DNA from: Aminobacter niigataensis
GTDB taxonomy: Bacteria; Pseudomonadota; Alphaproteobacteria; Rhizobiales; Rhizobiaceae
Reading direction: 5' to 3'
NCBI RefSeq assembly: GCF_014200015.1
Contig: NZ_JACHOT010000007.1
Location: forward strand, 62,001 to 126,000
Length of the DNA stretch: 64,000 nt
Positions 50,726 through 58,788 of the stretch are shown one piece after another. Each line of letters opens with the position of its first letter. Positions within the stretch are counted from its first letter, which is position 1. A model generated the notes under the pieces. That model made no database searches and was not told where the DNA came from. It saw only the letters and a list, made by a program, of their open reading frames with translations. The translations under genes and the position numbers were made by a program.

Positions 50726-50796
50726 ATCTTAGCCAGAGACACATGTAAATTTCCATTATACCTGGATGTGCATCTTCGTTCCCATGGTGATCATCG

Positions 50797-52008
50797 ATGC
50801 ACACGACCTCTTCGGCTTTCCCTTCATCCACGGATCGGGAGGGCATTCCAAAGCCCGGCCTTTCGATCTTTCTCCTTGCAGTTGCGGCATTTCTGATCGT
50901 CACGACGGAATACATCATTCTTGGAATCCTGCCCGCTCTTTCCCGAGACCTTGATATATCGATCTCCACTGCCGGCCAGTTGGTCACCTTGTTCGCCTTC
51001 ACGGTGATGCTGTTCGGGCCACCTCTGACGGCTGCCCTGTCGCATCTCGATCGAAAGCAGCTGTTTATTGGAATCCTGCTTGTTTTCGTTGTTTCGAACG
51101 CCGTAGCGGCTGTAGCGCCCAACATATGGGTCCTGGCGGCGGCGCGTTTTACCCCGGCTCTGTTCCTGCCGGTATTCTGGGGGACTGCCAGTGAAACCGC
51201 TGGCCAGTTGGCTGGACAAAGGCACTCTGGACGCGCGGTTTCAAAGGTCTATCTCGGTATCTCAGCGGCCCTCGTCTTCGGAATCCCGCTCGGTACCATC
51301 GCGACAAACACGATAGGCTGGCGTGGGACCTTCTGGGTCCTTGCGGTCATGTCGCTGGCGATGGCGATCGCCATGGCGGTGATGATGCAAAAGCTTCCCG
51401 CACCTCCTACGACTGCCCCAGGGACACGGCAGGCTCATGTTCTCAGGGACAAGGCCTTTTTGGCGAACGTCCTCCTGTCAGTCTTTCTCTTTACGGCAAT
51501 GTTCACCGCCTACACCTATCTGGCGGACATGCTGGAACGTCTGGCAAACATCGCGCCAAAGCATGTCGGCTGGTGGCTGATGGGCTTTGGTGCGGTCGGC
51601 ATGCTTGGCAACTGGCTGGGCGGACGCATGGTCGACAAGGCCCCGCTGGGGGCGAGCATGCTGTTCGCCGCAATCCTGGCCGTGGCCATGCTCGCATTCG
51701 CGCCCTTGGCAGGTTCGACGGTCGGATTGACTTTGTCCCTTGTCGCTTGGGGCGTTGCCTACACTGCCTTGTTCCCAATCTGCCAGGTCCGGGTGATGAA
51801 GGCTGGCGCGGGTGCCCAGGCACTTGCGGGAACCATCAACGTTTCCGCCGCCAACGCCGGCACAGGACTTGGTGCGATTTTCGGCGGCCTCACCATCGAT
51901 CATCTGGGCCTGGAGAGCGTGGGAGCGGTATCGAGCGGGGTCGCCGCCATAGCCATCCTCGTCGCTCTGGCGATGTCGGTTCGGCTTCGGCGCCTCGCCA
52001 CCGCATAA
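50797..52008 (+). CDS. MFS exporter (arabinose-efflux/drug:H+ antiporter type)
   Basis: 403 residues with about twelve membrane helices. N-terminus PGLSIFLLAVAAFLIVTTEY, motif A region FGPPLTAALSHLDRKQLFIG, and WWLMGFGAVGMLGNWLGGRM in the second half. This is the DHA1/AraJ-like group (PF07690). It is controlled, by inference, by the divergent LysR protein. The substrate is unknown. Base composition is slightly lower in GC than the pgi region, which suggests a separate acquisition. Confidence 0.9.
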   Translation: MHTTSSAFPSSTDREGIPKPGLSIFLLAVAAFLIVTTEYIILGILPALSRDLDISISTAGQLVTLFAFTVMLFGPPLTAALSHLDRKQLFIGILLVFVVSNAVAAVAPNIWVLAAARFTPALFLPVFWGTASETAGQLAGQRHSGRAVSKVYLGISAALVFGIPLGTIATNTIGWRGTFWVLAVMSLAMAIAMAVMMQKLPAPPTTAPGTRQAHVLRDKAFLANVLLSVFLFTAMFTAYTYLADMLERLANIAPKHVGWWLMGFGAVGMLGNWLGGRMVDKAPLGASMLFAAILAVAMLAFAPLAGSTVGLTLSLVAWGVAYTALFPICQVRVMKAGAGAQALAGTINVSAANAGTGLGAIFGGLTIDHLGLESVGAVSSGVAAIAILVALAMSVRLRRLATA

Positions 52009-52143
52009 GCTCCACCACGCCCGATTGTGGCCCAAACGAGCATCCTGGGCGAACGACGGTTTCCCAACCGTCTCAGACGCGATGAGAATGGCGTTGCCGA
52101 TCAAATGCCCGACGCAAAAACGGCCACCGTGGACAACGCGACA

Positions 52144-52280
52144 TCAGAACTTGTAGGCGACCCCGAACCGGACGTCCTTGCATGTCCGGTTCGTATGCCG
52201 ACATACCCTCCCGTCCAGACGACATTGGAAGCCGGCGGAGCAGCCACCGATTCGGCCCTTGCAACACTGGCGAACATGGC
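52144..52280 (-). pseudogene. Relic of an Omp25/Omp31-like outer membrane protein gene with internal deletion
   Basis: On the minus strand the frame reads a signal-peptide-like LLAMFASVARAESVAAPPAS followed by NVVWTGGYVGI, the classical start of mature Omp25/31-type porins. A few bases later, in a different frame, it reads DVRFGVAYKF and then a TGA stop (52144-52176), the classical end of the same family. The 150 or more residues between are missing, the junction is out of frame, and no proper start codon precedes the signal sequence. This is a dead gene from which the middle was lost. Confidence 0.75.
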
Positions 52281-52353
52281 CAACAGCGCTACCCCGACGC
52301 CGGATTGTTCGACGCCGGCCTCGATATATGGCGGCTGCAGCCGTGGGAAAGCT

Positions 52354-52373
52354 GAGGGGGCAGAAGCCCCCTC
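52354..52373 (-). terminator. Hairpin after the mrp gene
   Basis: Perfect 8-bp GC stem gagggggc / gccccctc with a 4-nt loop, 3 bp past the mrp stop codon. No T-run, but position and strength suggest a terminator or mRNA-end stabiliser. Confidence 0.6.
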
Positions 52374-52375
52374 GC

Positions 52376-53545
52376 CTATTCGAACACGATCGTAGGCGTG
52401 GCGGCTGCGGCGGCGCCCTGCTCTTGCTGGAGCCGCTCCCAGACCTTGGTGGCGATGTCGCGATAGGTCTTGGCCTCGACGCTGTCGGGCCTGGCTACCG
52501 TGACCGGCGTGCCAGCATCGGAGCTTTCGCGGATGCCCATTTCCAGCGGCACTTCGCCGAGGAAGGTCACGCCGAGGCGCTCGGCCTCCTTCCTGGCGCC
52601 GCCATGACCGAAGATGTCGTAGCGCTTGCCGGTATCGGGGGCGACGAAATAGCTCATGTTCTCGACGATGCCGAGCAGCGGCACGTCGACCTTCTTGAAC
52701 ATGTTCAACCCCTTGCGGGCGTCGATCAGGGCCAGGTCCTGCGGCGTGGAGACGATGACGGCGCCGGCCAGCGGCACCTGCTGGGCCATGGTCAGCTGGG
52801 CGTCACCGGTGCCGGGCGGCATGTCGACGACGAGCACGTCGAGCGGACCCCATTCGACTTCGCGCAGCATCTGCGTCAGCGCCGACATGACCATCGGGCC
52901 GCGCCAGATCATCGGCGTCTCCTCGTCGACGAGGAAGCCCATGGACATGACCTTGAGGCCGTAATTCTGCATCGGCTTCAGGATCTTGCCATCGACCGTT
53001 TCGGGGCGGCCATGGATGCCGAGAAGCTTGGGCATCGACGGGCCGTAGATGTCGGCATCGAGCACGCCGACCTTGAGACCGTTGGCGGCGAGGCCGAGTG
53101 CGATGTTGACGGCAGTCGTCGACTTGCCGACGCCGCCCTTGCCGGAGGCAACCGCGATGATCGCGGCAATGCCGGGCACGCCGCGCTTGCCCTGCGACTG
53201 CGAGGCGGGCGCGTGCGGTGCGGGGCGTGCGGCGGGCGCGGCTGCCGGACGCGGAGGTGCCGGGCGCTGCGGCACCGGCGCTTCCATGCCGCCGCCCTTC
53301 TTCTCGGCGGTCAGGGCCACGACAGCGCCATTGACGCCGGGAATGGCCTTGACAACGCGCTCGGCGGCGGCACGCAGCGGCTCCATTTCCTGGGCGCGCG
53401 CGGCCGGCACGGTGATCGAGAAGAACACCTTGCCGTCGGCGATGAAGATGTCGGAAACCAATCCGAGATCGACGATGTTGCCTGAGAAATCCGGGCCGTT
53501 GACCGTCTTGAGACGCTCCACAACGGTTTCTTTGGTGACTGTCAT
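52376..53545 (-). CDS. Mrp/ApbC-family P-loop ATPase (Fe-S cluster carrier type) lacking the CxxC motif
   Basis: 389 residues from ATG 53545. An N-terminal MIP18-like domain (VVERLKTVNGPDFSGNIVDL) and a Pro/Ala linker lead to the MinD-type ATPase with deviant Walker A VASGKGGVGKSTTAVNIALG, LDADIYGPSMPKLL, VVDMPPGTGDAQLTMAQQV and GHGGARKEAERLGV. Mrp/ApbC proteins carry Fe-S clusters bound by a C-terminal CxxC. Here that place reads ENMSYFVAPDTGKRYDIFG, with both Cys replaced by Ala and Thr. It may bind clusters differently or work as an ATPase only. Confidence 0.92.
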   Translation of the reverse strand: MTVTKETVVERLKTVNGPDFSGNIVDLGLVSDIFIADGKVFFSITVPAARAQEMEPLRAAAERVVKAIPGVNGAVVALTAEKKGGGMEAPVPQRPAPPRPAAAPAARPAPHAPASQSQGKRGVPGIAAIIAVASGKGGVGKSTTAVNIALGLAANGLKVGVLDADIYGPSMPKLLGIHGRPETVDGKILKPMQNYGLKVMSMGFLVDEETPMIWRGPMVMSALTQMLREVEWGPLDVLVVDMPPGTGDAQLTMAQQVPLAGAVIVSTPQDLALIDARKGLNMFKKVDVPLLGIVENMSYFVAPDTGKRYDIFGHGGARKEAERLGVTFLGEVPLEMGIRESSDAGTPVTVARPDSVEAKTYRDIATKVWERLQQEQGAAAAATPTIVFE

Positions 53546-53750
53546 GTGTCGAACCTGTCTGCTTCCTTGTTGGGCTTCAGATAATGCAGTTTGGCGAAAG
53601 AACCAAGCTACCCGAAATGGCAGTCGACGGCTGCGCTTGGCAAAGCGGCATCGCGCCCCACCTGTCATGGACATGATTTTTTTGCCGATGTGTCGGCATC
53701 GACCAGCCTGCGGCGTCCTTGGTGCAGACACCCAACCAGGGAGAAATGCG

Positions 53751-54161
53751 ATGAAATTCGTCAACTACCTGTTCTTCAACGGCAACTGCCGCGAAGCCTT
53801 TGCGTTCTACGCCAAGGTTTTCGACGGCGAGATCGTCGGCATGCTCACTCACCGCGAAACGCCGGCCAGCAAGGACGTTTCGGAGGAATGGCAGGACAAG
53901 ATCATCAATGCCCAGCTCGTCATCGGCGACGAGATGATCATGGCTTCCGATGCACCGCCACAATACCGGACGGAGATGTCGGGATTTTCGGTATCGGTCG
54001 ACACGGACGACCTGGCCAAGGCCGAGGCGATCTTCGCAGCACTTGCAGATGGCGGCACGGTCAACATGCCGTTCAGCCCGACCTTCTGGGCCAAGGGTTT
54101 CGGCATGGTGAAGGACAAGTTCGGCACGCCCTGGATGATCAGCAGCGGCAACGCCGAATAA
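53751..54161 (+). CDS. VOC-family protein (PhnB-like)
   Basis: 136 residues from ATG 53751, preceded by GGGAG. N-terminus KFVNYLFFNGNCREAFAFYA, middle IINAQLVIGDEMIMASDAPP and end FWAKGFGMVKDKFGTPWMIS: the PhnB/3-demethylubiquinone-type glyoxalase fold. The metal site is degenerate, as in most PhnB-like proteins. First of three closely spaced small genes (VOC, DoxX, SRPBCC), probably one transcript. Confidence 0.9.
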   Translation: MKFVNYLFFNGNCREAFAFYAKVFDGEIVGMLTHRETPASKDVSEEWQDKIINAQLVIGDEMIMASDAPPQYRTEMSGFSVSVDTDDLAKAEAIFAALADGGTVNMPFSPTFWAKGFGMVKDKFGTPWMISSGNAE

Positions 54162-54191
54162 ACAGCACGAGTGCGATTTCACGAGGAAAAC

Positions 54192-54602
54192 ATGACCTAT
54201 TCAGCCATTGAAACTCCCGCAATTTCGAACGCGGCACTGTGGACCGGCCGCGCACTGAGCGGCGCGGTGATCGCGTTCCTGGTCTTTGACGCGGCGATCA
54301 AACTCGTGCCGCTGCAGGTGGTGATCGAAACCACCGCGGCACTCGGCTTTCCACCGGAGCTTGCCCGGACCCTCGGCGTGCTGACCCTTGCCTGCGCGGC
54401 GCTCTATGCCTGGCCACGAACGGCCGTCCTCGGCGCGATCCTGCTGACCGGCTATCTCGGCGGCGCCATCGCCATCCACCTACGCATCGGCAACCCGCTG
54501 TTTTCGCACACTTTGTTCGGCGTCTATCTCGGGCTGATGGCCTGGGGCGGGCTCTATCTGCGCGATCCACGCCTGCAGGCGCTGATCCCGTTCCGCCGCT
54601 GA
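54192..54602 (+). CDS. DoxX-family membrane protein
   Basis: 136 residues with four helices. WTGRALSGAVIAFLVFDAAI, then ALGFPPELARTLGVLTLACA and GYLGGAIAIHLRIGNPLF, characteristic of DoxX-like proteins, which associate with oxidoreductases or transport. It follows the VOC gene by 30 bp, with a GAGGAAA ribosome site. Confidence 0.9.
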   Translation: MTYSAIETPAISNAALWTGRALSGAVIAFLVFDAAIKLVPLQVVIETTAALGFPPELARTLGVLTLACAALYAWPRTAVLGAILLTGYLGGAIAIHLRIGNPLFSHTLFGVYLGLMAWGGLYLRDPRLQALIPFRR

Positions 54603-54624
54603 AGCCATATCCACGGAGACGACC

Positions 54625-55176
54625 ATGCAGATTCTCGCCATCATCCTCGGCCTGATCGTGATCGCGATCCTCGCCATCCTGGCGATTGCCGCGACCAAGC
54701 CCGCCACGTTCAGCATTCGGCGAACAACCGATGTCGCTGCCGTACCGGAGGCAATCTTTCCGCTGATCAACGACTTCCGCAATTGGCGCGACTGGTCGCC
54801 ATGGGAAGCGCTCGACCCCGACCTCAAGCGCAAGATGAGTGGCGCCGAATCGGGTCGCGGCGCGGTCTACGAATGGGAGGGCAACAAGAAGGTCGGCAGC
54901 GGCCGGATGGAGATCACCGAGGTGACGGCACCGACCAAGGTGGTCATCAAGCTCGACTTCCTGAAGCCGTTCGACGCTCACAATGTGGCGCGCTTCACCA
55001 TGGAGCCGCAGAACGGAAAAACGCGGCTGAATTGGGAAATGACCGGCCCATCGCCCTTCATGTCCAAGGTGATGCAGGTGTTCATGAACTTCGACAAGAT
55101 GGTCGGCACGGACTTCGAAAAGGGCCTCGCCACCCTCAAGGCGATCGCCGAACGGAAGCGCCTCGCCGGCTCGTGA
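54625..55176 (+). CDS. SRPBCC-family protein with N-terminal membrane helix
   Basis: 183 residues. One N-terminal helix (AIILGLIVIAILAILAIAAT) anchors a polyketide-cyclase/START-like domain (PEAIFPLINDFRNWRDWSPW, then EALDPDLKRKMSGAESGRGA, GRMEITEVTAPTKVVIKLDF). This layout is common in proteobacteria; ligand unknown. It lies 22 bp after DoxX and likely shares its transcript. Confidence 0.9.
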   Translation: MQILAIILGLIVIAILAILAIAATKPATFSIRRTTDVAAVPEAIFPLINDFRNWRDWSPWEALDPDLKRKMSGAESGRGAVYEWEGNKKVGSGRMEITEVTAPTKVVIKLDFLKPFDAHNVARFTMEPQNGKTRLNWEMTGPSPFMSKVMQVFMNFDKMVGTDFEKGLATLKAIAERKRLAGS

Positions 55177-55263
55177 GTCCGCCGATCTGGCGCAACAGCC
55201 TGTCACCCCGCCGGGGCGGCACTATCTTCATCAGGATGTGGGGCAGCACGAAAGGAAACTGAC

Positions 55264-55641
55264 ATGCTTGGTCAAATCAACGCCGTTGCCAATCTGGCCG
55301 TCAAGGACCTCGGGCGCGCCAAGACCTTCTATGAGCGCACGCTCGGCCTCAAGGAGATCGACCATATGGGCGAGGAGGTGTCGGTGCTGAAGAGCGGTGA
55401 CACCGTGATCAACGTCTACCGGTCGGACTATGCCGGAACCAACAAGGCGACAGCGGTAAGCTGGGCCGTCGGCGACAAGATCGACAGGCTGGTCGATGAA
55501 TTGAAGTCGAAAGGCGTGACATTCGAGCACTACGACATGCCGGATACCCGCCATGAAGGCGACGTCCATGTCTTCGGCGACATCAGGGTTGCCTGGTTCA
55601 AGGATCCCGACGGGAACATACTGAACCTCATCAACCAGTGA
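55264..55641 (+). CDS. Glyoxalase/bleomycin-resistance (VOC) family protein
   Basis: 125 residues: MLGQINAVANLAVKDLGRAK, TFYERTLGLKEIDHMGEEVS, KGVTFEHYDMPDTRHEGDVH and the end AWFKDPDGNILNLINQ, a single-domain VOC protein. The metal-binding pattern is incomplete in the first half. AAAGGAAACTGAC precedes ATG. Probably a detoxifying or binding protein of unknown substrate. Confidence 0.9.
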   Translation: MLGQINAVANLAVKDLGRAKTFYERTLGLKEIDHMGEEVSVLKSGDTVINVYRSDYAGTNKATAVSWAVGDKIDRLVDELKSKGVTFEHYDMPDTRHEGDVHVFGDIRVAWFKDPDGNILNLINQ

Positions 55642-55703
55642 TTTTCATAGCAAGTGCAATGTGATGGCTGGCCTAATCGATCGGCGCCGGATAGTTTTGC
55701 GGC

Positions 55704-56603
55704 ATGATTGACAAGCTCGAATTCTTCATCGCACTCGCAAGGGAGCAGCATTTCGGACGCGCAGCCGAGGAATGCGGCGTCACCCAGCCGACGCTTTCGG
55801 CCGGGATCAAGCAGCTCGAGGACATCCTGGGCGTGATGCTGGTGCAGCGCGGCTCGCGCTTCCAGGGCCTGACGCCGGAAGGCCGGCAGGTGCTGGACTG
55901 GGCGCGGCGCATCGTCGGCGACACCCGCGCCATGCGCGAGGAGATGCGCGCCGCCCGCCACGGCCTTTCGGGCCGCATCCGCATCGCCGCCATCCCGACG
56001 GCACTCGCGATGGTGCCGCGGCTGACGACGCCGTTTCGCGACAAGCATCCCGGCGTCACCTTCTCGATCCTGTCGCGGACGTCGATCGAAGTGCTGTCGC
56101 TGCTCGGCAATTTCGAGATCGATGCGGGAATCACCTATCTCGACAACGAACCGCTGGGGCGCGTGACCAGCGTGCCGCTCTATGCCGAGCGCTATCAGCT
56201 GATCACCGCTGCGGGGAACGAATATTCCGATCGTGACAAGGTGACGTGGGAAGAGGTGAGCACGCTGCCGCTTTGCCTCCTGACCCCCGACATGCAGAAC
56301 CGCCGCATCATCGACCAGCACCTCGCCGATGCCGGCGTGCAGGTCCGACCGACGCTCGAATCGAACTCGATGATCGTGCTGTTTTCGCACATCCGCACCG
56401 GCAAATGGTCGTCGATCATGCCGCTGAACCTCGCGGAAACCTTCGGTTTTGCCGAACCTATCAGGGCGATTCCGATCGTCGAGCCGGATGCCAGCCACAA
56501 TGTCGGACTGGTCGTGGCGCGGCGCGATCCGAACACCACGCTGGTGCAGGCGCTGCTTGACGAAGCCATGACGCTGGCAGGCGATTTTCGCCGTCAATCC
56601 TGA
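55704..56603 (+). CDS. LysR-family regulator of the formate dehydrogenase operon (inferred)
   Basis: 299 residues. HTH QHFGRAAEECGVTQPTLSAG then IKQLEDILGVMLVQRGSRFQ. The effector-binding part contains GNFEIDAGITYLDNEPLGRV. It lies directly upstream of fdsG on the same strand, an arrangement seen for LysR genes of fds operons in alphaproteobacteria, so it is the likely activator in response to formate. A near-palindromic AT-rich site lies in the gap between them. Confidence 0.9.
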   Translation: MIDKLEFFIALAREQHFGRAAEECGVTQPTLSAGIKQLEDILGVMLVQRGSRFQGLTPEGRQVLDWARRIVGDTRAMREEMRAARHGLSGRIRIAAIPTALAMVPRLTTPFRDKHPGVTFSILSRTSIEVLSLLGNFEIDAGITYLDNEPLGRVTSVPLYAERYQLITAAGNEYSDRDKVTWEEVSTLPLCLLTPDMQNRRIIDQHLADAGVQVRPTLESNSMIVLFSHIRTGKWSSIMPLNLAETFGFAEPIRAIPIVEPDASHNVGLVVARRDPNTTLVQALLDEAMTLAGDFRRQS

Positions 56604-56631
56604 GCTAGGCTTTTCCTGCTTTCGTCCACTC

Positions 56632-56649
56632 GATAGAAAATTTTTATCA
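56632..56649. promoter_or_regulatory. Candidate LysR operator upstream of fdsG
   Basis: gatagaaaatttttatca: an AT-rich imperfect inverted repeat (GATA...TATC) of the T-N11-A type, about 100 bp before the fdsG start, in otherwise GC-rich DNA. Confidence 0.5.
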
Positions 56650-56744
56650 TGTGACGAAACAGCTTTATTGATTCCGGCTGCCAAAATCGGGTTCAATAGG
56701 GAAATAGCGCCCATGTTAGGCGCCAGTGTCAGGGAGGGCGCTGC

Positions 56745-57224
56745 GTGGTCATGCAGCCAGCAAGTACCGAACTCGCCGCGCGCACGGCCGCGGTGATCAG
56801 CGAAATGAAGAACCTCGAGGGTCCGCTGATCCCGATTCTTCACGGCGTCCAGGAGGAATTCGGCTATGTTCCGCAGGAGACCCTGCCGATCATCGCCGAG
56901 GCGCTGAACATTTCGCGGGCCGAAGTCCACGGCGTCTTCACCTTCTACCACGATTTCCGCCACAACCCGGCTGGACGGCATGTGCTGAAGGTCTGCCAGG
57001 CCGAGGCCTGCCAGTCGATGGGCAGCGATGCCATCGCCGCCCAGATCAAGCAGACGCTCGGCATCGGCTTCCACGAGACCAGCAAGGACGGCGCGGTCAC
57101 GCTGGAGCCGATCTATTGCCTGGGCCTGTGCGCCTGTGCTCCCGCCGCGATGCTCGACGGCCAGGTGATCGGCCGGCTTGACGCAGACAAGATCGAAGAA
57201 ATCGCCGAAGAGGTGCGCAAATGA
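56745..57224 (+). CDS. fdsG: NAD-dependent formate dehydrogenase gamma subunit
   Basis: 159 residues from GTG 56745, seven bases after GGAGG; ATG 56751 is an alternative. NuoE-like thioredoxin-fold 2Fe-2S protein with the cysteines KVCQAEACQSMGS and YCLGLCACAPAAML. It passes electrons between the iron-sulfur chain of FdsA and the flavin subunit. The stop overlaps the fdsB ATG (ATGA). Cytoplasmic. Confidence 0.96.
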   Translation: MVMQPASTELAARTAAVISEMKNLEGPLIPILHGVQEEFGYVPQETLPIIAEALNISRAEVHGVFTFYHDFRHNPAGRHVLKVCQAEACQSMGSDAIAAQIKQTLGIGFHETSKDGAVTLEPIYCLGLCACAPAAMLDGQVIGRLDADKIEEIAEEVRK

Positions 57225-58777
57225 GCGTGACGATCTACGTTCCCGGAGATTCCGGCGCGCTTTCGCTCGGTGCCGAAAAGGTCGCCAAGGCGATCGCCAA
57301 AGAGGCGGCCGAGCGCGGCGTCGACGCCAAGATCGTGCGCAACGGTTCGCGCGGCCTGTACTGGCTCGAGCCGATGGTCGAGGTCGTTACCGATGCCGGC
57401 CGCACAGCCTACGGTCCCGTGTCGACCAAGGACGTGGCGTCGCTGTTCGACGCAGGTTTCATCACCGGCGGCCAGCACAAGCTGTCGCTCGGCGACCCAG
57501 AAAAGCTGCCCTACGTCGCCAAGCAGACGCGCCTGACCTTCGCCCGCTGCGGCATCACCGACCCGCTGTCGCTTGAAGACTACGAAGCGCATGGCGGCCT
57601 GACCGGCCTGCGCAACGCGGTCAAGATGGCCCCTGCCGACGTCGTCAAGCAGGTGACCGAGTCCGGCCTGCGCGGCCGCGGCGGCGCCGGTTTCCCGACC
57701 GGCATCAAGTGGAAGACGGTTCTCGATACCCCCGGCGAGCAGAAATACATCGTCTGCAACGCCGACGAAGGCGACTCGGCAACCTTCGCCGACCGCATGA
57801 TCATGGAAGGCGATCCCTTCGTGCTGATCGAAGGCATGGCGATCGCCGGCCTTGCGACCCACGCGACCAAGGGCTACGTCTACATCCGCTCTGAATATCC
57901 GCATGCGATCGCGGTGATGACGAAGGCGGTGGAAGTCGCCAAGAAGGCCGGCATTCTCGGCAAGAGCGTTCTCGGATCCTCCCAAGGCTTTGACATCGAG
58001 ATCCGCTCCGGCGCCGGCGCCTATGTCTGCGGCGAAGAAACCTCGCTGCTGAACAGCCTCGAAGGCAAGCGCGGCGTGGTCCGCGCCAAGCCGCCGCTGC
58101 CGGCGATCCAGGGCCTGTTCGGCAAGCCCACCGTCATCAACAACGTGATTTCGCTCGCTTCCGTGCCGATCGTCATGGACAAGGGCGCGCAGTACTACAA
58201 GGACTTCGGCATGGGCCGCTCGCGCGGCACCATCCCGATCCAGATCGCCGGCAACGTCAAGCATGGCGGCCTGTTCGAAGTGGCCTTCGGCCTGACGCTG
58301 GGCGAGATCGTCGACGAGATCGGCGGCGGCACCGCATCGGGACGTCCTGTCAAGGCGGTGCAGGTCGGCGGCCCGCTCGGCGCCTATTTCCCGCGCGCTT
58401 TGTTCGACACGCCCTTCGACTACGAGGCGTTCGCGGCCAAGGACGGCCTGATCGGCCACGCCGGCATCACCGTGTTCGACGACAGCGCCGACATGCTGAA
58501 GCAGGCACGCTTCGCCATGGAATTCTGCGCCATCGAAAGCTGCGGCAAGTGCACGCCCTGCCGCATCGGCTCGACGCGCGGCGTCGAGACGCTGGACAAG
58601 CTGGCCCAGAACATCGAGCCGGAGAAGCAGCTCGCGCTGGTGACCGACCTCTGCAACACGATGAAGTTCGGTTCGCTCTGCGCGCTGGGCGGTTTCACGC
58701 CTTATCCGGTGATGAGCGCCATCAACCATTTCCCCGAAGATTTCCGGCCGGCAGCGGTCGCACAGGCAGCGGAATAG
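57221..58777 (+). CDS. fdsB: NAD-dependent formate dehydrogenase beta subunit (flavin, NAD-binding)
   Basis: 518 residues. The N-terminal thioredoxin-like part (VTIYVPGDSGALSLGAEKVA) is followed by the NuoF-like core: FMN/NAD site GLRGRGGAGFPTGIKWKTVL, KYIVCNADEGDSATFADRMI, SGAGAYVCGEETSLLNSLEG, and the 4Fe-4S motif ESCGKCTPCRIGSTRGVE. Reduces NAD+ with electrons from formate. Overlaps fdsG and precedes fdsA by 11 bp. Confidence 0.96.
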   Translation: MSVTIYVPGDSGALSLGAEKVAKAIAKEAAERGVDAKIVRNGSRGLYWLEPMVEVVTDAGRTAYGPVSTKDVASLFDAGFITGGQHKLSLGDPEKLPYVAKQTRLTFARCGITDPLSLEDYEAHGGLTGLRNAVKMAPADVVKQVTESGLRGRGGAGFPTGIKWKTVLDTPGEQKYIVCNADEGDSATFADRMIMEGDPFVLIEGMAIAGLATHATKGYVYIRSEYPHAIAVMTKAVEVAKKAGILGKSVLGSSQGFDIEIRSGAGAYVCGEETSLLNSLEGKRGVVRAKPPLPAIQGLFGKPTVINNVISLASVPIVMDKGAQYYKDFGMGRSRGTIPIQIAGNVKHGGLFEVAFGLTLGEIVDEIGGGTASGRPVKAVQVGGPLGAYFPRALFDTPFDYEAFAAKDGLIGHAGITVFDDSADMLKQARFAMEFCAIESCGKCTPCRIGSTRGVETLDKLAQNIEPEKQLALVTDLCNTMKFGSLCALGGFTPYPVMSAINHFPEDFRPAAVAQAAE

Positions 58778-58788
58778 GAGACAGCATC

